Assembly: GCF_000091325.1 (NCBI RefSeq)
Contig: NC_014012.1
Coordinates: 3,418,500 to 3,482,499 of the forward strand
Direction of reading: 5' to 3'
DNA length: 64,000 bases
From: Shewanella violacea DSS12
GTDB lineage: Bacteria; Pseudomonadota; Gammaproteobacteria; Enterobacterales; Shewanellaceae
Below the pieces are notes generated by a model. The model was not told the DNA's origin. It ran no database searches and was given only the letters and a program-made list of their open reading frames with translations. Position numbers and translations under genes: made by a program. Shown here piece by piece: positions 17,338 to 26,124 of this stretch. The first letter of the stretch is position 1, and every line of letters starts with the position of its first letter.

Positions 17338-17739
17338 TCAATCAATAAACCGGCTGCGCAGATCTTGTGTCGGCACCATGCAGATATCGCGCTTACCGAA
17401 GAGTGAATAGCGCCGACTCCCTAGCCAGTTATAGCAATAATCCCTGAATGAACGAGGCAAGAGCGACAATATTCTCAACAGAGGCCAGAGACCGGACAGA
17501 TTTTTGCAGATCTCAAGGGCCGCATCGGTACGGGTATAACATTGACCTTGCTTGATAAAAAAGAAGGTATCGCCGTAATCATTCACAAGAGAATATTGAC
17601 TCATTAAGTCTTTCGCGGCCTCGCTTTGCATAGGCGTAAAGCAAAATATCTGCTTATGATCCCGCTTGATGATGAAGTTAACCGCACCATTGCAGAGATT
17701 ACACACACCGTCGAATATGATGATATTTCTGGCTTCCAT
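17338..17739 (-). CDS. DCC-family thiol-disulfide oxidoreductase (DUF393)
   Basis: A 133-residue protein with the family's N-terminal IIFDGVCNLCNGAVNFIIKRD, where D-G-x-C-x-x-C is the DCC motif and a possible redox site. Further on is FTPMQSEAAKDL and, near the end, LPRSFRDYCYNWLGSRRYSLFG, both usual in the family. Cytoplasmic, no signal peptide. The gene stands alone on the minus strand between sitD and an AraC regulator. The family function is only predicted (thioredoxin-like fold); no substrate is known. Confidence 0.85.
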   Translation of the reverse strand: MEARNIIIFDGVCNLCNGAVNFIIKRDHKQIFCFTPMQSEAAKDLMSQYSLVNDYGDTFFFIKQGQCYTRTDAALEICKNLSGLWPLLRILSLLPRSFRDYCYNWLGSRRYSLFGKRDICMVPTQDLRSRFID

Positions 17740-18148
17740 GGCAACTCCTTACCTTTGCTTATACCCATAGGTATTAACCTTAACTGACTATGCCATAAGC
17801 TGACTCCCGATTGAATTTATAGAGTGCAGTTAATAGCATAAAAGGCATTCACGGCCACTAAAGATAGCGGTAAAGCTGATACCGTTAGCAGGCAAGACTT
17901 AGGCACAATAACGGCAATCAATGAATCTCCTAGCCCTGATGAACAATAAATAACTTAGATGAATATCAGGCATTGTGGCCCAAAGTTTAGGACTTTTCTT
18001 AGATTGCAGCAGCACCTAAATACAATCTGTGATCATCATCCTCGCCATTATCTAAGTTAAACCAGAGAGTCAGTAAACTTAAGCACAATTTTGTACAAAA
18101 GCATTAGGCATTTATGGGCTATGATGAATCACCACAAGGAGGAGCATC
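17740..18148. promoter_or_regulatory. Divergent intergenic region before the AraC regulator
   Basis: This 409-base gap holds promoters for the DUF393 gene (leftward) and the AraC gene (rightward). A palindrome TTTGTACAAA lies near 18091-18100, about 50 bases before the AraC start. A strong ribosome site AAGGAGGA precedes that start. No gene seen. Confidence 0.4.
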
Positions 18149-19069
18149 ATGGAGCAAGCGGCACTTAAGGCAGACAAGCAAGGTTCTGCTCGACATAGAA
18201 GCAATAGCGAAAAAGCGGAATTTACCTTGGCCCAAGAGCTGGGTGGCATAGAGCTGCTCGATGCCAGCTACCAGAAACAGAACTTTTCCCGTCACAGTCA
18301 TGAAGGCTACACAATTGGTGTGATAGATACTGGTGCCCAGAAGTTCTTTCGCACCGGCAGCAATCACCTGGCGCCGCAGAACAGTATCATATTGGTCAAC
18401 GCAGATGAGGTACATAACGGCTGCTCTGCCAGTGATCATGGCTGGTCTTATCGCGCCATGTATCCTCTCCCAGAACAATTTTCCTCCATCAACCAGGAAT
18501 TAGGACTGGCCTCGAAAGGCGCACCTTACTTTCCCGATGCCGTGGTCCACGATAAACCCATGGCCAACATGCTCCGCATGACGTTTCAGACCCTTAAAGA
18601 GTCCGATAACCGCCTGCTGCGAGAATCTGTTGTCTACTCCACCATGATTAAACTCATGGCGCGTCACAGTAAGCACAAAGGAGAAAGCCAGACACAGGCC
18701 TTAGCTCAGCCTCAGCTGGCATTGGTGAAACAGTTTCTCGACGATCATCCCAGCGCCAATATTTCTCTGGAAGAGCTGGCAGTATTAGCCGGGCTCAGCC
18801 CCTTCTACTTAATTAAACAATTTCAGCACACCTTTGGCCTGCCACCCCATGCCTATCAGATCCAAGCGCGAGTCAGACTCGCCAAGCAAAGGATCCGCTG
18901 TGGCGATAAGCTACTGGATGTCGCCTTAGCCTGTGGTTTTCACGATCAGAGCCATCTCAACCGCCACTTTAAACGCACCATGGGCGTCACACCAGGCCAA
19001 TATGCAAAAGAGTTTACTGGTATAAATAACTGCAAGTTTGTACAAGCCAGCGGATCTCAGATAGGTTAG
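18149..19069 (+). CDS. AraC-family transcriptional regulator
   Basis: A 306-residue regulator. Residues about 25-110 form an AraC-type cupin sensor (NFSRHSHEGYTIGVIDTGAQ, LVNADEVHNGCSA). Residues about 190-285 hold two helix-turn-helix units (NISLEELAVLAGLSPFYLIK and LLDVALACGFHDQSHLNRHF, then FKRTMGVTPGQYA). This layout is common in regulators placed next to AzlC/LysE-type amino acid exporters. Here azlC and azlD follow on the same strand within 42 bases, so it probably controls that exporter in response to a small molecule. Confidence 0.87.
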   Translation: MEQAALKADKQGSARHRSNSEKAEFTLAQELGGIELLDASYQKQNFSRHSHEGYTIGVIDTGAQKFFRTGSNHLAPQNSIILVNADEVHNGCSASDHGWSYRAMYPLPEQFSSINQELGLASKGAPYFPDAVVHDKPMANMLRMTFQTLKESDNRLLRESVVYSTMIKLMARHSKHKGESQTQALAQPQLALVKQFLDDHPSANISLEELAVLAGLSPFYLIKQFQHTFGLPPHAYQIQARVRLAKQRIRCGDKLLDVALACGFHDQSHLNRHFKRTMGVTPGQYAKEFTGINNCKFVQASGSQIG

Positions 19070-19110
19070 CTTAGTGATTAATGTGACCAATAGAAGTGAT
19101 CAACAGATTA

Positions 19111-19827
19111 ATGAGTTCTCAAATACAAGCATTAAAGCATGATGGAAAATTTAACGGTTTCTTGAAGGGATCCTTAGCTGTGATGCCTTTGACTATAGCC
19201 GTCATTCCCTGGGGGATTTTAGCTGGCTCCTTTGCCCTAGACGCCGGACTGTCTCCTTTCGAGAGCCAGGCCATGTCTATCATCATTTTCGCTGGCTCGG
19301 CGCAGCTGGTGGCACTGGGCATGATTAAAGCTGGCGTTGGCTTAACCAGCATATTAATCACCACCTTACTCATCACCTCACGGCACTTCCTTTATGGCAT
19401 GGCCATGCGTCCCCAAATTAGCCCCCTGCCACTCAAGTGGCGACTAACCTTAGGTTTTCTGCTAACCGATGAGCTCTTTGCCATCGCCAATCAAGGTAAA
19501 CAGCACAAACTGGACCCTTGGTATGCCTTCGGCGGCGGCTTTAGTTTTTATCTGGGTTGGAACCTGGCCACGGCGGCCGGCATTATCGCGGGTCAAACAA
19601 TCCCAAATCTTGACAGCTGGGGACTCGATTTCGCCATTGCAGCCACCTTTATCGCCATTGTAGTTCCTTCGGTAAAGAAACCTTCGGTGCTATTTTGTGT
19701 ACTCGTCTCTCTCGTCAGCGCTGTGGTCTGTAAGCTATTCGCCATTCCCGCTGGATTGATCATCGCGGCACTACTTGGCATGACCAGCGGCACACTCTAC
19801 GCCAAGCTTACGGGAGAGAAAACATGA
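19111..19827 (+). CDS. azlC: AzlC-family branched-chain amino acid exporter, large subunit
   Basis: A membrane protein of 238 residues from the ATG at 19111 (a GTG at 19096 is also in frame; neither has a clear ribosome site). Family segments: AVIPWGILAGSFALDAGLS, QSIIIFAGSAQLVALG-like (SIIIFAGSAQLVALGM), TSRHFLYGMAM and FLLTDELFAIAN. AzlC works with a small AzlD partner to export branched-chain amino acids or analogues. The azlD start overlaps its stop (ATGA). The first gene of the set is the AraC regulator. Confidence 0.88.
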   Translation: MSSQIQALKHDGKFNGFLKGSLAVMPLTIAVIPWGILAGSFALDAGLSPFESQAMSIIIFAGSAQLVALGMIKAGVGLTSILITTLLITSRHFLYGMAMRPQISPLPLKWRLTLGFLLTDELFAIANQGKQHKLDPWYAFGGGFSFYLGWNLATAAGIIAGQTIPNLDSWGLDFAIAATFIAIVVPSVKKPSVLFCVLVSLVSAVVCKLFAIPAGLIIAALLGMTSGTLYAKLTGEKT

Positions 19828-20126
19828 TTTGGTTGACGATTTTAGCCATGGCGGCTCTAGTATTTGCCAGTCGATATCTGTTTCTGGAGCCAAGGCTGCC
19901 GGTGCGTTTAAGCAAGAATACCTTAGCCTTCTTGAGCTATTCAGCCCCAGCCGTACTCACAGCCATTTTCGCTCCCATCGTATTTATTCGACAAGACCAG
20001 TTAGATTTGAGCTTAGATAACAGCTATTTGATATGCGCAATCTTAGCTGCATTCTTGGCATATACCACACGCAGTGTCCTGTTAACCACAGTGCTAAGCA
20101 TGGGGCTCTTCTTCGTGATTCACTAG
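19824..20126 (+). CDS. azlD: AzlD-family exporter, small subunit
   Basis: A 100-residue protein with four hydrophobic helices (WLTILAMAALVFASRYLFL, then ALSYSAPAVLTAIFAPIVF-like). It shares four bases with azlC, so translation is coupled. The 3' half is present a second time at 20664-20800. Its stop lies in a CTAG tetranucleotide that in the second copy is shared with the stop of the opposing WYL regulator gene, which shows that the two genes were once adjacent and convergent. Confidence 0.88.
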   Translation: MIWLTILAMAALVFASRYLFLEPRLPVRLSKNTLAFLSYSAPAVLTAIFAPIVFIRQDQLDLSLDNSYLICAILAAFLAYTTRSVLLTTVLSMGLFFVIH

Positions 20127-20139
20127 GATAGAAATACAA

Positions 20140-20481
20140 ATGACTTCGAGTATAGATTTGGAACAGCCAAGAATGAAGGTGACTTGTCATGTTAGATACG
20201 TAATAAACCCGGAAATGATTGAGGAGTTTGAACACTATGCCAAACTCTGGATCCCGCTAGTTGAAAGGTTTGGTGGTCAACATCATGGCTACTTTCTGCC
20301 TAGCGAGGGAGCAAATGATATCGCTTTAGCCTTATTCTCTTTCCCTAGTCTGGCTGTTTACGAAATTTATCGGAATAATTCAGCCAAAGATACAGCTTGT
20401 CTCGCTGCATTTGGCTATGCCAAAAAACATAAATTCATTTTAAGATATGAGCGTAATTTTATGCGCCCTGTACTTGGCTAG
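20140..20481 (+). CDS. NIPSNAP family protein
   Basis: A 113-residue protein. From MKVTCHVRYVINPEMIEEFEHYAKLWIPLV on it matches the small bacterial NIPSNAP ferredoxin-like barrel (dimeric alpha/beta barrel), including the FGGQHHGYFLPSEGANDIAL segment and the final tryptophan-poor ERNFMRP. Proteins of this family have no established reaction. The gene lies between azlD and a duplicated piece of the azlD/yafY junction, so it looks like a later arrival at this spot. An ATG at 20140 is used; a start at 20173 is also possible. Confidence 0.8.
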   Translation: MTSSIDLEQPRMKVTCHVRYVINPEMIEEFEHYAKLWIPLVERFGGQHHGYFLPSEGANDIALALFSFPSLAVYEIYRNNSAKDTACLAAFGYAKKHKFILRYERNFMRPVLG

Positions 20482-20516
20482 TATTTATGGACACGACTAC
20501 AAACATAATGGTTACT

Positions 20517-20663
20517 CTACTGCGCTTCCATCGCCTCGATATAGTCCTGCATCTCCTCACCGGGCCTCACATCAAAGTGTCGCCCTAAATTGGTGAGTCC
20601 GGTGATCCTGTCGACCCTGAAAGCTCACACCAGGCGAGCAAGGTCCAGGTAACCTTCCAAAGT
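20517..20663 (-). pseudogene. 3' fragment of the WYL regulator gene (duplicate)
   Basis: The first 100 bases repeat 20811-20910 with only a few differences (for example GATATAGTCCTGCATC versus GATATAATCCTGCATC). A deletion of about 17 bases near 20619 then breaks the frame. It is a copied end of the regulator gene, not a gene. Confidence 0.85.
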
Positions 20664-20800
20664 TAGACTTGAACTTAGATAACAGCTTAGATAACAGCTA
20701 TTTGATATGCGCAATCTTAACTGCCTTTTTGGCATATACCACACGCAATGTCCTGTTAACCACAGTGCTAAGCATGGGGCTCTTCTTCGTGACTCACTAG
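20664..20800 (+). pseudogene. 3' fragment of azlD (duplicate)
   Basis: Repeats 20003-20130, the end of azlD, with about eight substitutions and a 14-base insertion (AACAGCTTAGATAA duplicated). It carries the last 40 codons of azlD in frame up to the TAG, but no start. Confidence 0.85.
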
Positions 20801-21477
20801 GAATACTGCGCTTCCATCGCCTCGATATAATCCTGCATCTCCTCACCGGGCCTCACATCAAAGTGTCGCCCTAAATTGGTGAGTCCGGTGATCCTATCGA
20901 CCCTGAAATTACGAAAATCATCCCTAAGCTCACACCAGGCAAGCAAGGTCCAGGTTCCCTTCCAAAAATAGATGGCCAGAGGACGGATCTCTCGCTGGGT
21001 ATTAGCCTCTTTAACATCCCTATATTCCATCGACAGGTATTCCCGTAATCTGGATGCTATTCTCAACACATCGAGAAATTTAAACTCATCACTGTCGATA
21101 TAAAAGTCTGGGGCAAACATCAGCGACTGATAATTCTGCAAGCGCGCAGGTAGCACGGCTTCGACCTTGATCATCGCCTGCTTGGCGGCGCTGGAGAGCT
21201 CTTTACCGCCCCAGGCTTGTACCATACGCATGCCAACTTGAATCGCTTCTAGCTCGGCTTCATTAAACATCAAGGGCGGGACATTAACCTCATGGCGCAG
21301 CAGGTAACCGACACCGGCCTCACCTTCGATAGGGATACCACTAAGGCAGAGATCCTGCACATCTCGATATATGGTTCGAGTCGACACTTCCAGCCGCTCA
21401 GCCAGCTCTTTAGCCGTGGTTAAACGACGATGACGCAGTAGTTGAACTAGCTGAAATAATCTGTCAGCTCGGCGCAT
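20797..21477 (-). CDS. YafY-type HTH/WYL transcriptional regulator
   Basis: A 226-residue regulator. Residues 3-60 form a winged helix of the DeoR/HTH_11 type (LTTAKELAERLEVSTRTIYRDVQDL). Residues about 140-215 are a WYL-type domain (REIRPLAIYFWKGTWTLLAWCELRDDFRNFRVDRI). WYL regulators sense ligands or nucleic acids. Its stop shares CTAG with the duplicated azlD fragment. The two genes upstream on the same strand, GyrI-like and VOC, may be targets or simply neighbours. Confidence 0.87.
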   Translation of the reverse strand: MRRADRLFQLVQLLRHRRLTTAKELAERLEVSTRTIYRDVQDLCLSGIPIEGEAGVGYLLRHEVNVPPLMFNEAELEAIQVGMRMVQAWGGKELSSAAKQAMIKVEAVLPARLQNYQSLMFAPDFYIDSDEFKFLDVLRIASRLREYLSMEYRDVKEANTQREIRPLAIYFWKGTWTLLAWCELRDDFRNFRVDRITGLTNLGRHFDVRPGEEMQDYIEAMEAQYS

Positions 21478-21577
21478 GACTCACCTCCATATTGAGTGTC
21501 CATATTGAGCATCTAACTGCTTGCATCTGGATCTAAAAACACTGGCTGGGCAAACATATACATCCACTAAATGAAAA

Positions 21578-21600
21578 GTGCTAAGCCTGAGGCTTAGCAC
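21578..21600 (-). terminator. Terminator after the GyrI-like gene
   Basis: GTGCTAAGCC-TGA-GGCTTAGCAC forms a 10-base stem. Read leftward it is followed by TTTTCATTT. It lies 22 bases after the stop of the leftward gene. Confidence 0.75.
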
Positions 21601-21622
21601 ACTCTAGAGTACGAAATTAAGA

Positions 21623-22117
21623 TTATTTAAGCTTGACACCAATATAGATATCGACGCCTTCATTGGAGCTGTAGCACTCATAATCCGTGCCATAACTGCG
21701 CTCAAATTGACAATTATCTGCACTAAAATAGTGCCACACCTGCCCCCAAAGACGGATCACTGCGGCAGGCATCTCGCCAATGGCACTAAAACGCAGGTAG
21801 TCTCCACCAGCTAACGTCAGTCCAGTCAGTTCCGAATTATCGGCTTCCACTTGAGTGAATCCTGCCACCCATCCCGCGAGAACAGAGAACTCACCATTAT
21901 GATCGGATTCATAATCATAGTAACTGCCATAAATTGGCGAACTTATATTGTTCTGGATATCAGCACGGCCCATAAACTGCTGCCATAGAGGCCCAATTTT
22001 CTGAGTATGGCTATCTTGCTCGGCACGATTGGATGTTCTTACCATCAGTCCGCTTAACTCAATCACATCTTGGTTTACCAAGACTGGCGAAACCACATCT
22101 TCCTTAATAGCAGTCAT
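21623..22117 (-). CDS. GyrI-like / AraC effector-binding domain protein
   Basis: A 164-residue protein with the stand-alone GyrI/SOUL-like ligand-binding fold: VIELSGLMVRTSN at the start, IGPLWQQFMGR near 45, IYGSYYDYESDHNGEFSVLAGW in the middle, GGDYLRFSAIGEMP near 107 and YECYSSNEGVDIYIGVK at the end. Proteins like this bind small cationic or hydrophobic molecules. No DNA-binding domain is present. It is leftward, with the WYL regulator downstream and a terminator between. Confidence 0.8.
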   Translation of the reverse strand: MTAIKEDVVSPVLVNQDVIELSGLMVRTSNRAEQDSHTQKIGPLWQQFMGRADIQNNISSPIYGSYYDYESDHNGEFSVLAGWVAGFTQVEADNSELTGLTLAGGDYLRFSAIGEMPAAVIRLWGQVWHYFSADNCQFERSYGTDYECYSSNEGVDIYIGVKLK

Positions 22118-22220
22118 CTGCTCTCCTTTGATCTACAGCCATTTTACCGGCTCGAGTAATATCAGCCAGACATGAGCCGGATCAAATCCAGCCCACATTC
22201 TCGCTATCCACAACTAACAA

Positions 22221-22604
22221 CTATTTATCTTTTGACCACAAGCCAACGGTATTGCCTTCGCTGTCTTCAAATAATGCGATAAAACCACACTCACCCTCCT
22301 TAATAGCCATGATAGGAAGGAGCACTTTTACGCCAGCTTGAGTAATGCTCTCAACCAGAGGAGACAGAGTTTCACTCAAGTGAAGATATAGCACACTACC
22401 ATGGGCCGACGGCTTCATCATCTCATGTTTCACTAGGCCAATACTGGCAGCTTCCTTGTCCTTCGTTTCTAGAATCGCCATCTCCATATCATTCATGACT
22501 TCGCGTTTAAAACTGACACCAAAATGCTTACCATAAAACTCAACGGCTCTATCCATATTTTCGACGGCTATTTCGCCCCAGACTAACGGTGCTTGATGTA
22601 ACAT
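22221..22604 (-). CDS. VOC/glyoxalase superfamily protein
   Basis: A 127-residue single-domain vicinal oxygen chelate protein: VWGEIAVENMDRAVEFYGKHFG at the N-terminus and FIALFEDSEGNTVGLWSKD at the C-terminus are the two beta-alpha-beta-beta modules. The final Glu of the second module (EGNTVGLW) is in place. No substrate can be assigned; members include lyases and antibiotic-binding proteins. Confidence 0.85.
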   Translation of the reverse strand: MLHQAPLVWGEIAVENMDRAVEFYGKHFGVSFKREVMNDMEMAILETKDKEAASIGLVKHEMMKPSAHGSVLYLHLSETLSPLVESITQAGVKVLLPIMAIKEGECGFIALFEDSEGNTVGLWSKDK

Positions 22605-22688
22605 ATTGAACTCCTTGTAAATGCTTTTCTACTAAGCGGATACTCGACATGAGTACTTCTCTCTTAGTGCCAAACAAGGATAATCCAC

Positions 22689-22716
22689 CACTACTGACAG
22701 CATAGTGTCAGTAGTG
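22689..22716 (-). terminator. Hairpin after the outer-membrane protein gene
   Basis: CACTACTGACA and TGTCAGTAGTG form an 11-base stem with a six-base loop just beyond the stop at 22718. No T-run, so it may be a processing or weak termination structure. Confidence 0.5.
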
Positions 22717-22717
22717 T

Positions 22718-23818
22718 TTAAATATTCTGGAACATTACCTCTAACCTGAAGGTGATAATGGCTTGATCTAACCTATCTGTGTCGACCTCTTTACTCCAGT
22801 TATACTCAGGGGTGATTTCGAAGAATAACCAGTCCCTGGCGAAGTTTTGCCGATAGGTCACGGCGACCCGGGCATTTTCCACATAATGATAAGGCGTATC
22901 GACCCCATAAATACTGGCAATATAGTTAAGCGCTTGCTTGCTACTAATGTAATGATACAGATTAACACTGCTGCCAAACTCCCAACCATTATTGCGATTT
23001 TCATATTGAATAACCGCGCTCCAACGCAATAGAAAATCCTCATCGAACGAGTGCTCGATATCGAATTCGCTAGACTCTCCAGTCACTTTCTTCTCTTGAT
23101 AGATTTTCTGTGTTAACCGAGCTAAGGTGCCTTGGGAGATGGGATAGGTATAGCGCCACCTCGCTTCTAATTTAGGCTTAAAGTTCGCCTTAATATTGAA
23201 ACTGACTCTGTCTTTAGCATACCAGTCATATCTTAGTCCTATATCAGCCTCTCCTTCATCATCGGGTCCTTTCATAAAAGCGAATGGATCGTCCAACCCT
23301 TGGGAGTCAATAATCAATTTAAGCTTCTGGTTGGCCCCAGGAAGATTAAATCGAGCATTAATATTGGCCCTATATTTGAAGCCTTCTTTCTCATAATAAG
23401 AAAAATCATTGGTCCAGCGAACTAAGGTACCGGCCCGAGCATCCTCCAGGGTACGTTCATCGACAAAGAAGTTGTCGAACCAGATCGCAGGCTGGCAAAA
23501 CTTAGTATTGAGATAATCGAAGGCTTGATCGAAAGCTGTATCATCAGCGGAATGGGTTAAACAGGGATCTATGACCTCTGCAGCTTGAGCGGGGATGGCA
23601 TGATCTGGGTCTTTCTCTATTACAGGCTTTGTAACCTCTTGGCCATCGACTTCTTGCTCATTAACGTCCAAATCAGTGAAGCGCCCTGTATCGGTCACCA
23701 CAGCAGACTGGTTAACCTCACAGACCAGAGCTTCAATCTGAACTTGGCCCTTAGCTTGAGTCATGGTCAGAGCCATAAAGGTCAGTGTGAGTGAAAATAA
23801 TAAGCTTCTAGCCTGCAA
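22718..23818 (-). CDS. Outer-membrane beta-barrel protein, function unknown
   Basis: A 366-residue exported protein (signal peptide MQARSLLFSLTLTFMALTMTQA). Residues about 95-366 are rich in aromatic amphipathic strands (FSYYEKEGFKYRANINARFN, VSFNIKANFKPKLEARWRY, WLFFEITPEYNWSKEV). It ends in IITFRLEVMFQNI, close to the C-terminal barrel signal. A 70-residue acidic segment separates signal and barrel. I do not recognise the family and assign only location. It is a single leftward gene between a VOC protein and a phosphohexomutase. Confidence 0.6.
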   Translation of the reverse strand: MQARSLLFSLTLTFMALTMTQAKGQVQIEALVCEVNQSAVVTDTGRFTDLDVNEQEVDGQEVTKPVIEKDPDHAIPAQAAEVIDPCLTHSADDTAFDQAFDYLNTKFCQPAIWFDNFFVDERTLEDARAGTLVRWTNDFSYYEKEGFKYRANINARFNLPGANQKLKLIIDSQGLDDPFAFMKGPDDEGEADIGLRYDWYAKDRVSFNIKANFKPKLEARWRYTYPISQGTLARLTQKIYQEKKVTGESSEFDIEHSFDEDFLLRWSAVIQYENRNNGWEFGSSVNLYHYISSKQALNYIASIYGVDTPYHYVENARVAVTYRQNFARDWLFFEITPEYNWSKEVDTDRLDQAIITFRLEVMFQNI

Positions 23819-24009
23819 CTAGGTATATCCAATCTAATACAAATAATGAGTTCGCAGATGCTAGCATCTATCACCTAATGTTGTAAAAAATAGTAATAAT
23901 TTCAAAAGGACTAAAGCTTAAACAAAGCGATAAGACATTTCTATCTTGATTCACTGAGCTGTTTGGATATTCACTGATGTGCTGAAGATTCAATCTGCTC
24001 TATCGTTTA

Positions 24010-24037
24010 CACCAAACACCAAACACCAAACACCAAA
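24010..24037. repeat. Four tandem copies of CACCAAA
   Basis: Four exact heptanucleotide units in the gap between the outer-membrane protein and phosphohexomutase genes. It is the second heptamer tract of the window. Confidence 0.95.
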
Positions 24038-24104
24038 AAATGTTGAACCCAACTGGCGGATATTTTAAACATATTATCCACCAGCTAGGTTCATCCTCAG
24101 ACTA

Positions 24105-25826
24105 TTACTGAGGCAAGGACGCCTGATGAGCTGCAATAAAAGAGTCCATCTCGGCTTGAGCCCGAATCTGAACGCTCTCTAAGCTATCATCACTGCCCAT
24201 ACTCGCCACCACTTCGTAGTAACACTTAATCTTAGGCTCAGTGCCCGACGGCCTGACGATGACGCGGCCTCCCCCTTCTAGTTTAAAGATAAGCACATCG
24301 CTGGCGGGCAGAACGATAGCTTGGGTGTTGCCATCTTTAAAGGTTCGCAGACCACAACTGATATCATCTGTGCTCAATACCTGCTTGCCGGCTATCACAC
24401 TGGGTAAATTCTTACGCAGATATGCGCCTATGTTTGGCGTAGTGGGCTTAAGCGCTATACTCACCTGAGCATTGAGGTGGAAACCATGCTCACGATAGAT
24501 ATCTTCTAATCTATCCCATATGGTCTTGCCTTGACTGGCAAGCTCGGCAGTTAACTGTGCAAACGCCACCAGTGCAGATAAACCGTCTTTATCCCACACC
24601 ATAGAGCCAACCATATAGCCTAAAGCTTCTTCATAGGCAAACAAGCACTGGTTATCCTCAGTCTGCTCCGCCATAGCAACATTTGTTAGCCACTTAAAGC
24701 CTGTCAATGTGGTCAAGCAGGTCCCATCCAGACTCGCGGCCACTTTCGATAATAGGCTTGAAGACACGATAGTTGTACAAGTCAGGCGCTGATTTTTTTC
24801 CGCGTGGCTCATCAGATAATGACCAAACAATACACCTACCTGATCCCCTGTGAGCATCTGATAATCACCGGCCAGAGTACGAACGGCAACCGCAAAACGG
24901 TCGGCATCGGGATCGTTAGCACAAGCCAACATGGCGCCGTGCTTCTTCGCCTCGGCGATCACAAGATCCATCGCCCCTTTCTCTTCGGGATTAGGGAAAT
25001 TCACCGTAGGAAAATCACCATCAGGCTCACGTTGGGCTGCTACCGAATAGACCTGAGTCACGCCTGCATCTGCCAGTACAGTCTCGGCCATTTCGGCGCC
25101 AACGCCGTGCATGGCTGTGTATGACAGACTCACCAGCTCAGGCTTAGTATGATTTTGCAGTACGGCTGCAGCTTTGATCCCTTGACGATAGCTTTGATAG
25201 AAATCATCTTCCAGCATGACCAGCTTGCCCTTGTTGCTGGCTGACTCGAGATCCAGTAACTTGATAGACTCAGTTGCCACCTTCTCGATACACGCCGCAA
25301 TGCCTGAGTCATGAGGCGGGATGATCTGCGCCCCATTGCCCCAATACACCTTATAGCCATTGTACTGAGGTGGATTATGACTCGCGGTCACCACAATTCC
25401 CGCCGCGGCATCGAGATGAATCACCCCGAATGCCACTAGAGGAGTCGGCGCTACCTTAGAGGTCAGATAGACTTTGATCCCCATGGCACTGAGTACGCCT
25501 GCGGCATCTTCGGAAAATTGCTTTGAATCGTGGCGACCATCGTATCCGATGACCACACCACGAGTATCAAGATCACTGACTTGCTGCTTAAGATAGGCTC
25601 CAAGGCCTGCCGAGGTCTGCTGTACTACCAAGCGATTCATCCCCATGGGGCCCGCTTCAACTACGCCTCTGAGCCCTGCAGTACCAAATGCCAATCGCCC
25701 CGAAAAACGCTGCTGTAACTCAGCTTCATTGCCGTTATCCATTAGCCCCTGCAGCTCCTGTCGAGTACGGGGATCTGGATCTTGCTCAAGCCAATGTTTA
25801 ACCCTAAACGCTAACTGTGTATCCAT
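24105..25826 (-). CDS. Phospho-sugar mutase (phosphoglucomutase/phosphomannomutase)
   Basis: A 573-residue enzyme of the alpha-D-phosphohexomutase family, which interconverts hexose 1- and 6-phosphates through a phosphoserine. Seen in order: FGTAGLRGVVEAGPMGMNR, the active-site serine loop VVTASHNPPQYNGYK, the metal loop ANDPDADR, the sugar loop LFAYEEALGY and the phosphate-binding RPSGTEPKIKCY. The length and YKVYWGNGAQI point to the long PgcA-like subgroup used in glycogen and surface sugar metabolism. An inverted repeat spans its stop codon (CCTCAG...CTGAGG). Confidence 0.92.
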   Translation of the reverse strand: MDTQLAFRVKHWLEQDPDPRTRQELQGLMDNGNEAELQQRFSGRLAFGTAGLRGVVEAGPMGMNRLVVQQTSAGLGAYLKQQVSDLDTRGVVIGYDGRHDSKQFSEDAAGVLSAMGIKVYLTSKVAPTPLVAFGVIHLDAAAGIVVTASHNPPQYNGYKVYWGNGAQIIPPHDSGIAACIEKVATESIKLLDLESASNKGKLVMLEDDFYQSYRQGIKAAAVLQNHTKPELVSLSYTAMHGVGAEMAETVLADAGVTQVYSVAAQREPDGDFPTVNFPNPEEKGAMDLVIAEAKKHGAMLACANDPDADRFAVAVRTLAGDYQMLTGDQVGVLFGHYLMSHAEKNQRLTCTTIVSSSLLSKVAASLDGTCLTTLTGFKWLTNVAMAEQTEDNQCLFAYEEALGYMVGSMVWDKDGLSALVAFAQLTAELASQGKTIWDRLEDIYREHGFHLNAQVSIALKPTTPNIGAYLRKNLPSVIAGKQVLSTDDISCGLRTFKDGNTQAIVLPASDVLIFKLEGGGRVIVRPSGTEPKIKCYYEVVASMGSDDSLESVQIRAQAEMDSFIAAHQASLPQ

Positions 25827-26124
25827 AATTCACTTCACCTGGTAAAAATTGTGCTGCCTGGCCTAGATTGCCATCGACAACTGAAAATAGTTATCATTAA
25901 CCCTAAACCTAGCCTCTATAGAGAACAAGAAAATTTGCACTTAAAAAGGCAAGATTGAGAAGAAACCATGATATTGATAATCATAGCTATGTCTTTAATC
26001 GGGATGAGCGCCAAACCAAAAGACTAAAATAACCTCAGTAGTGATAAAGCCAATATAATAAACAAACTTTGATTATCAGATAATGTAAAATAGCGGCTAT
26101 CGCAATCAGCTACTTCTTAATTTT

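Noticed and set aside
20625-20846. Leftward frame of 73 codons
   Set aside because: It only spans the duplicated azlD and yafY gene ends read through the junction; not a real gene.
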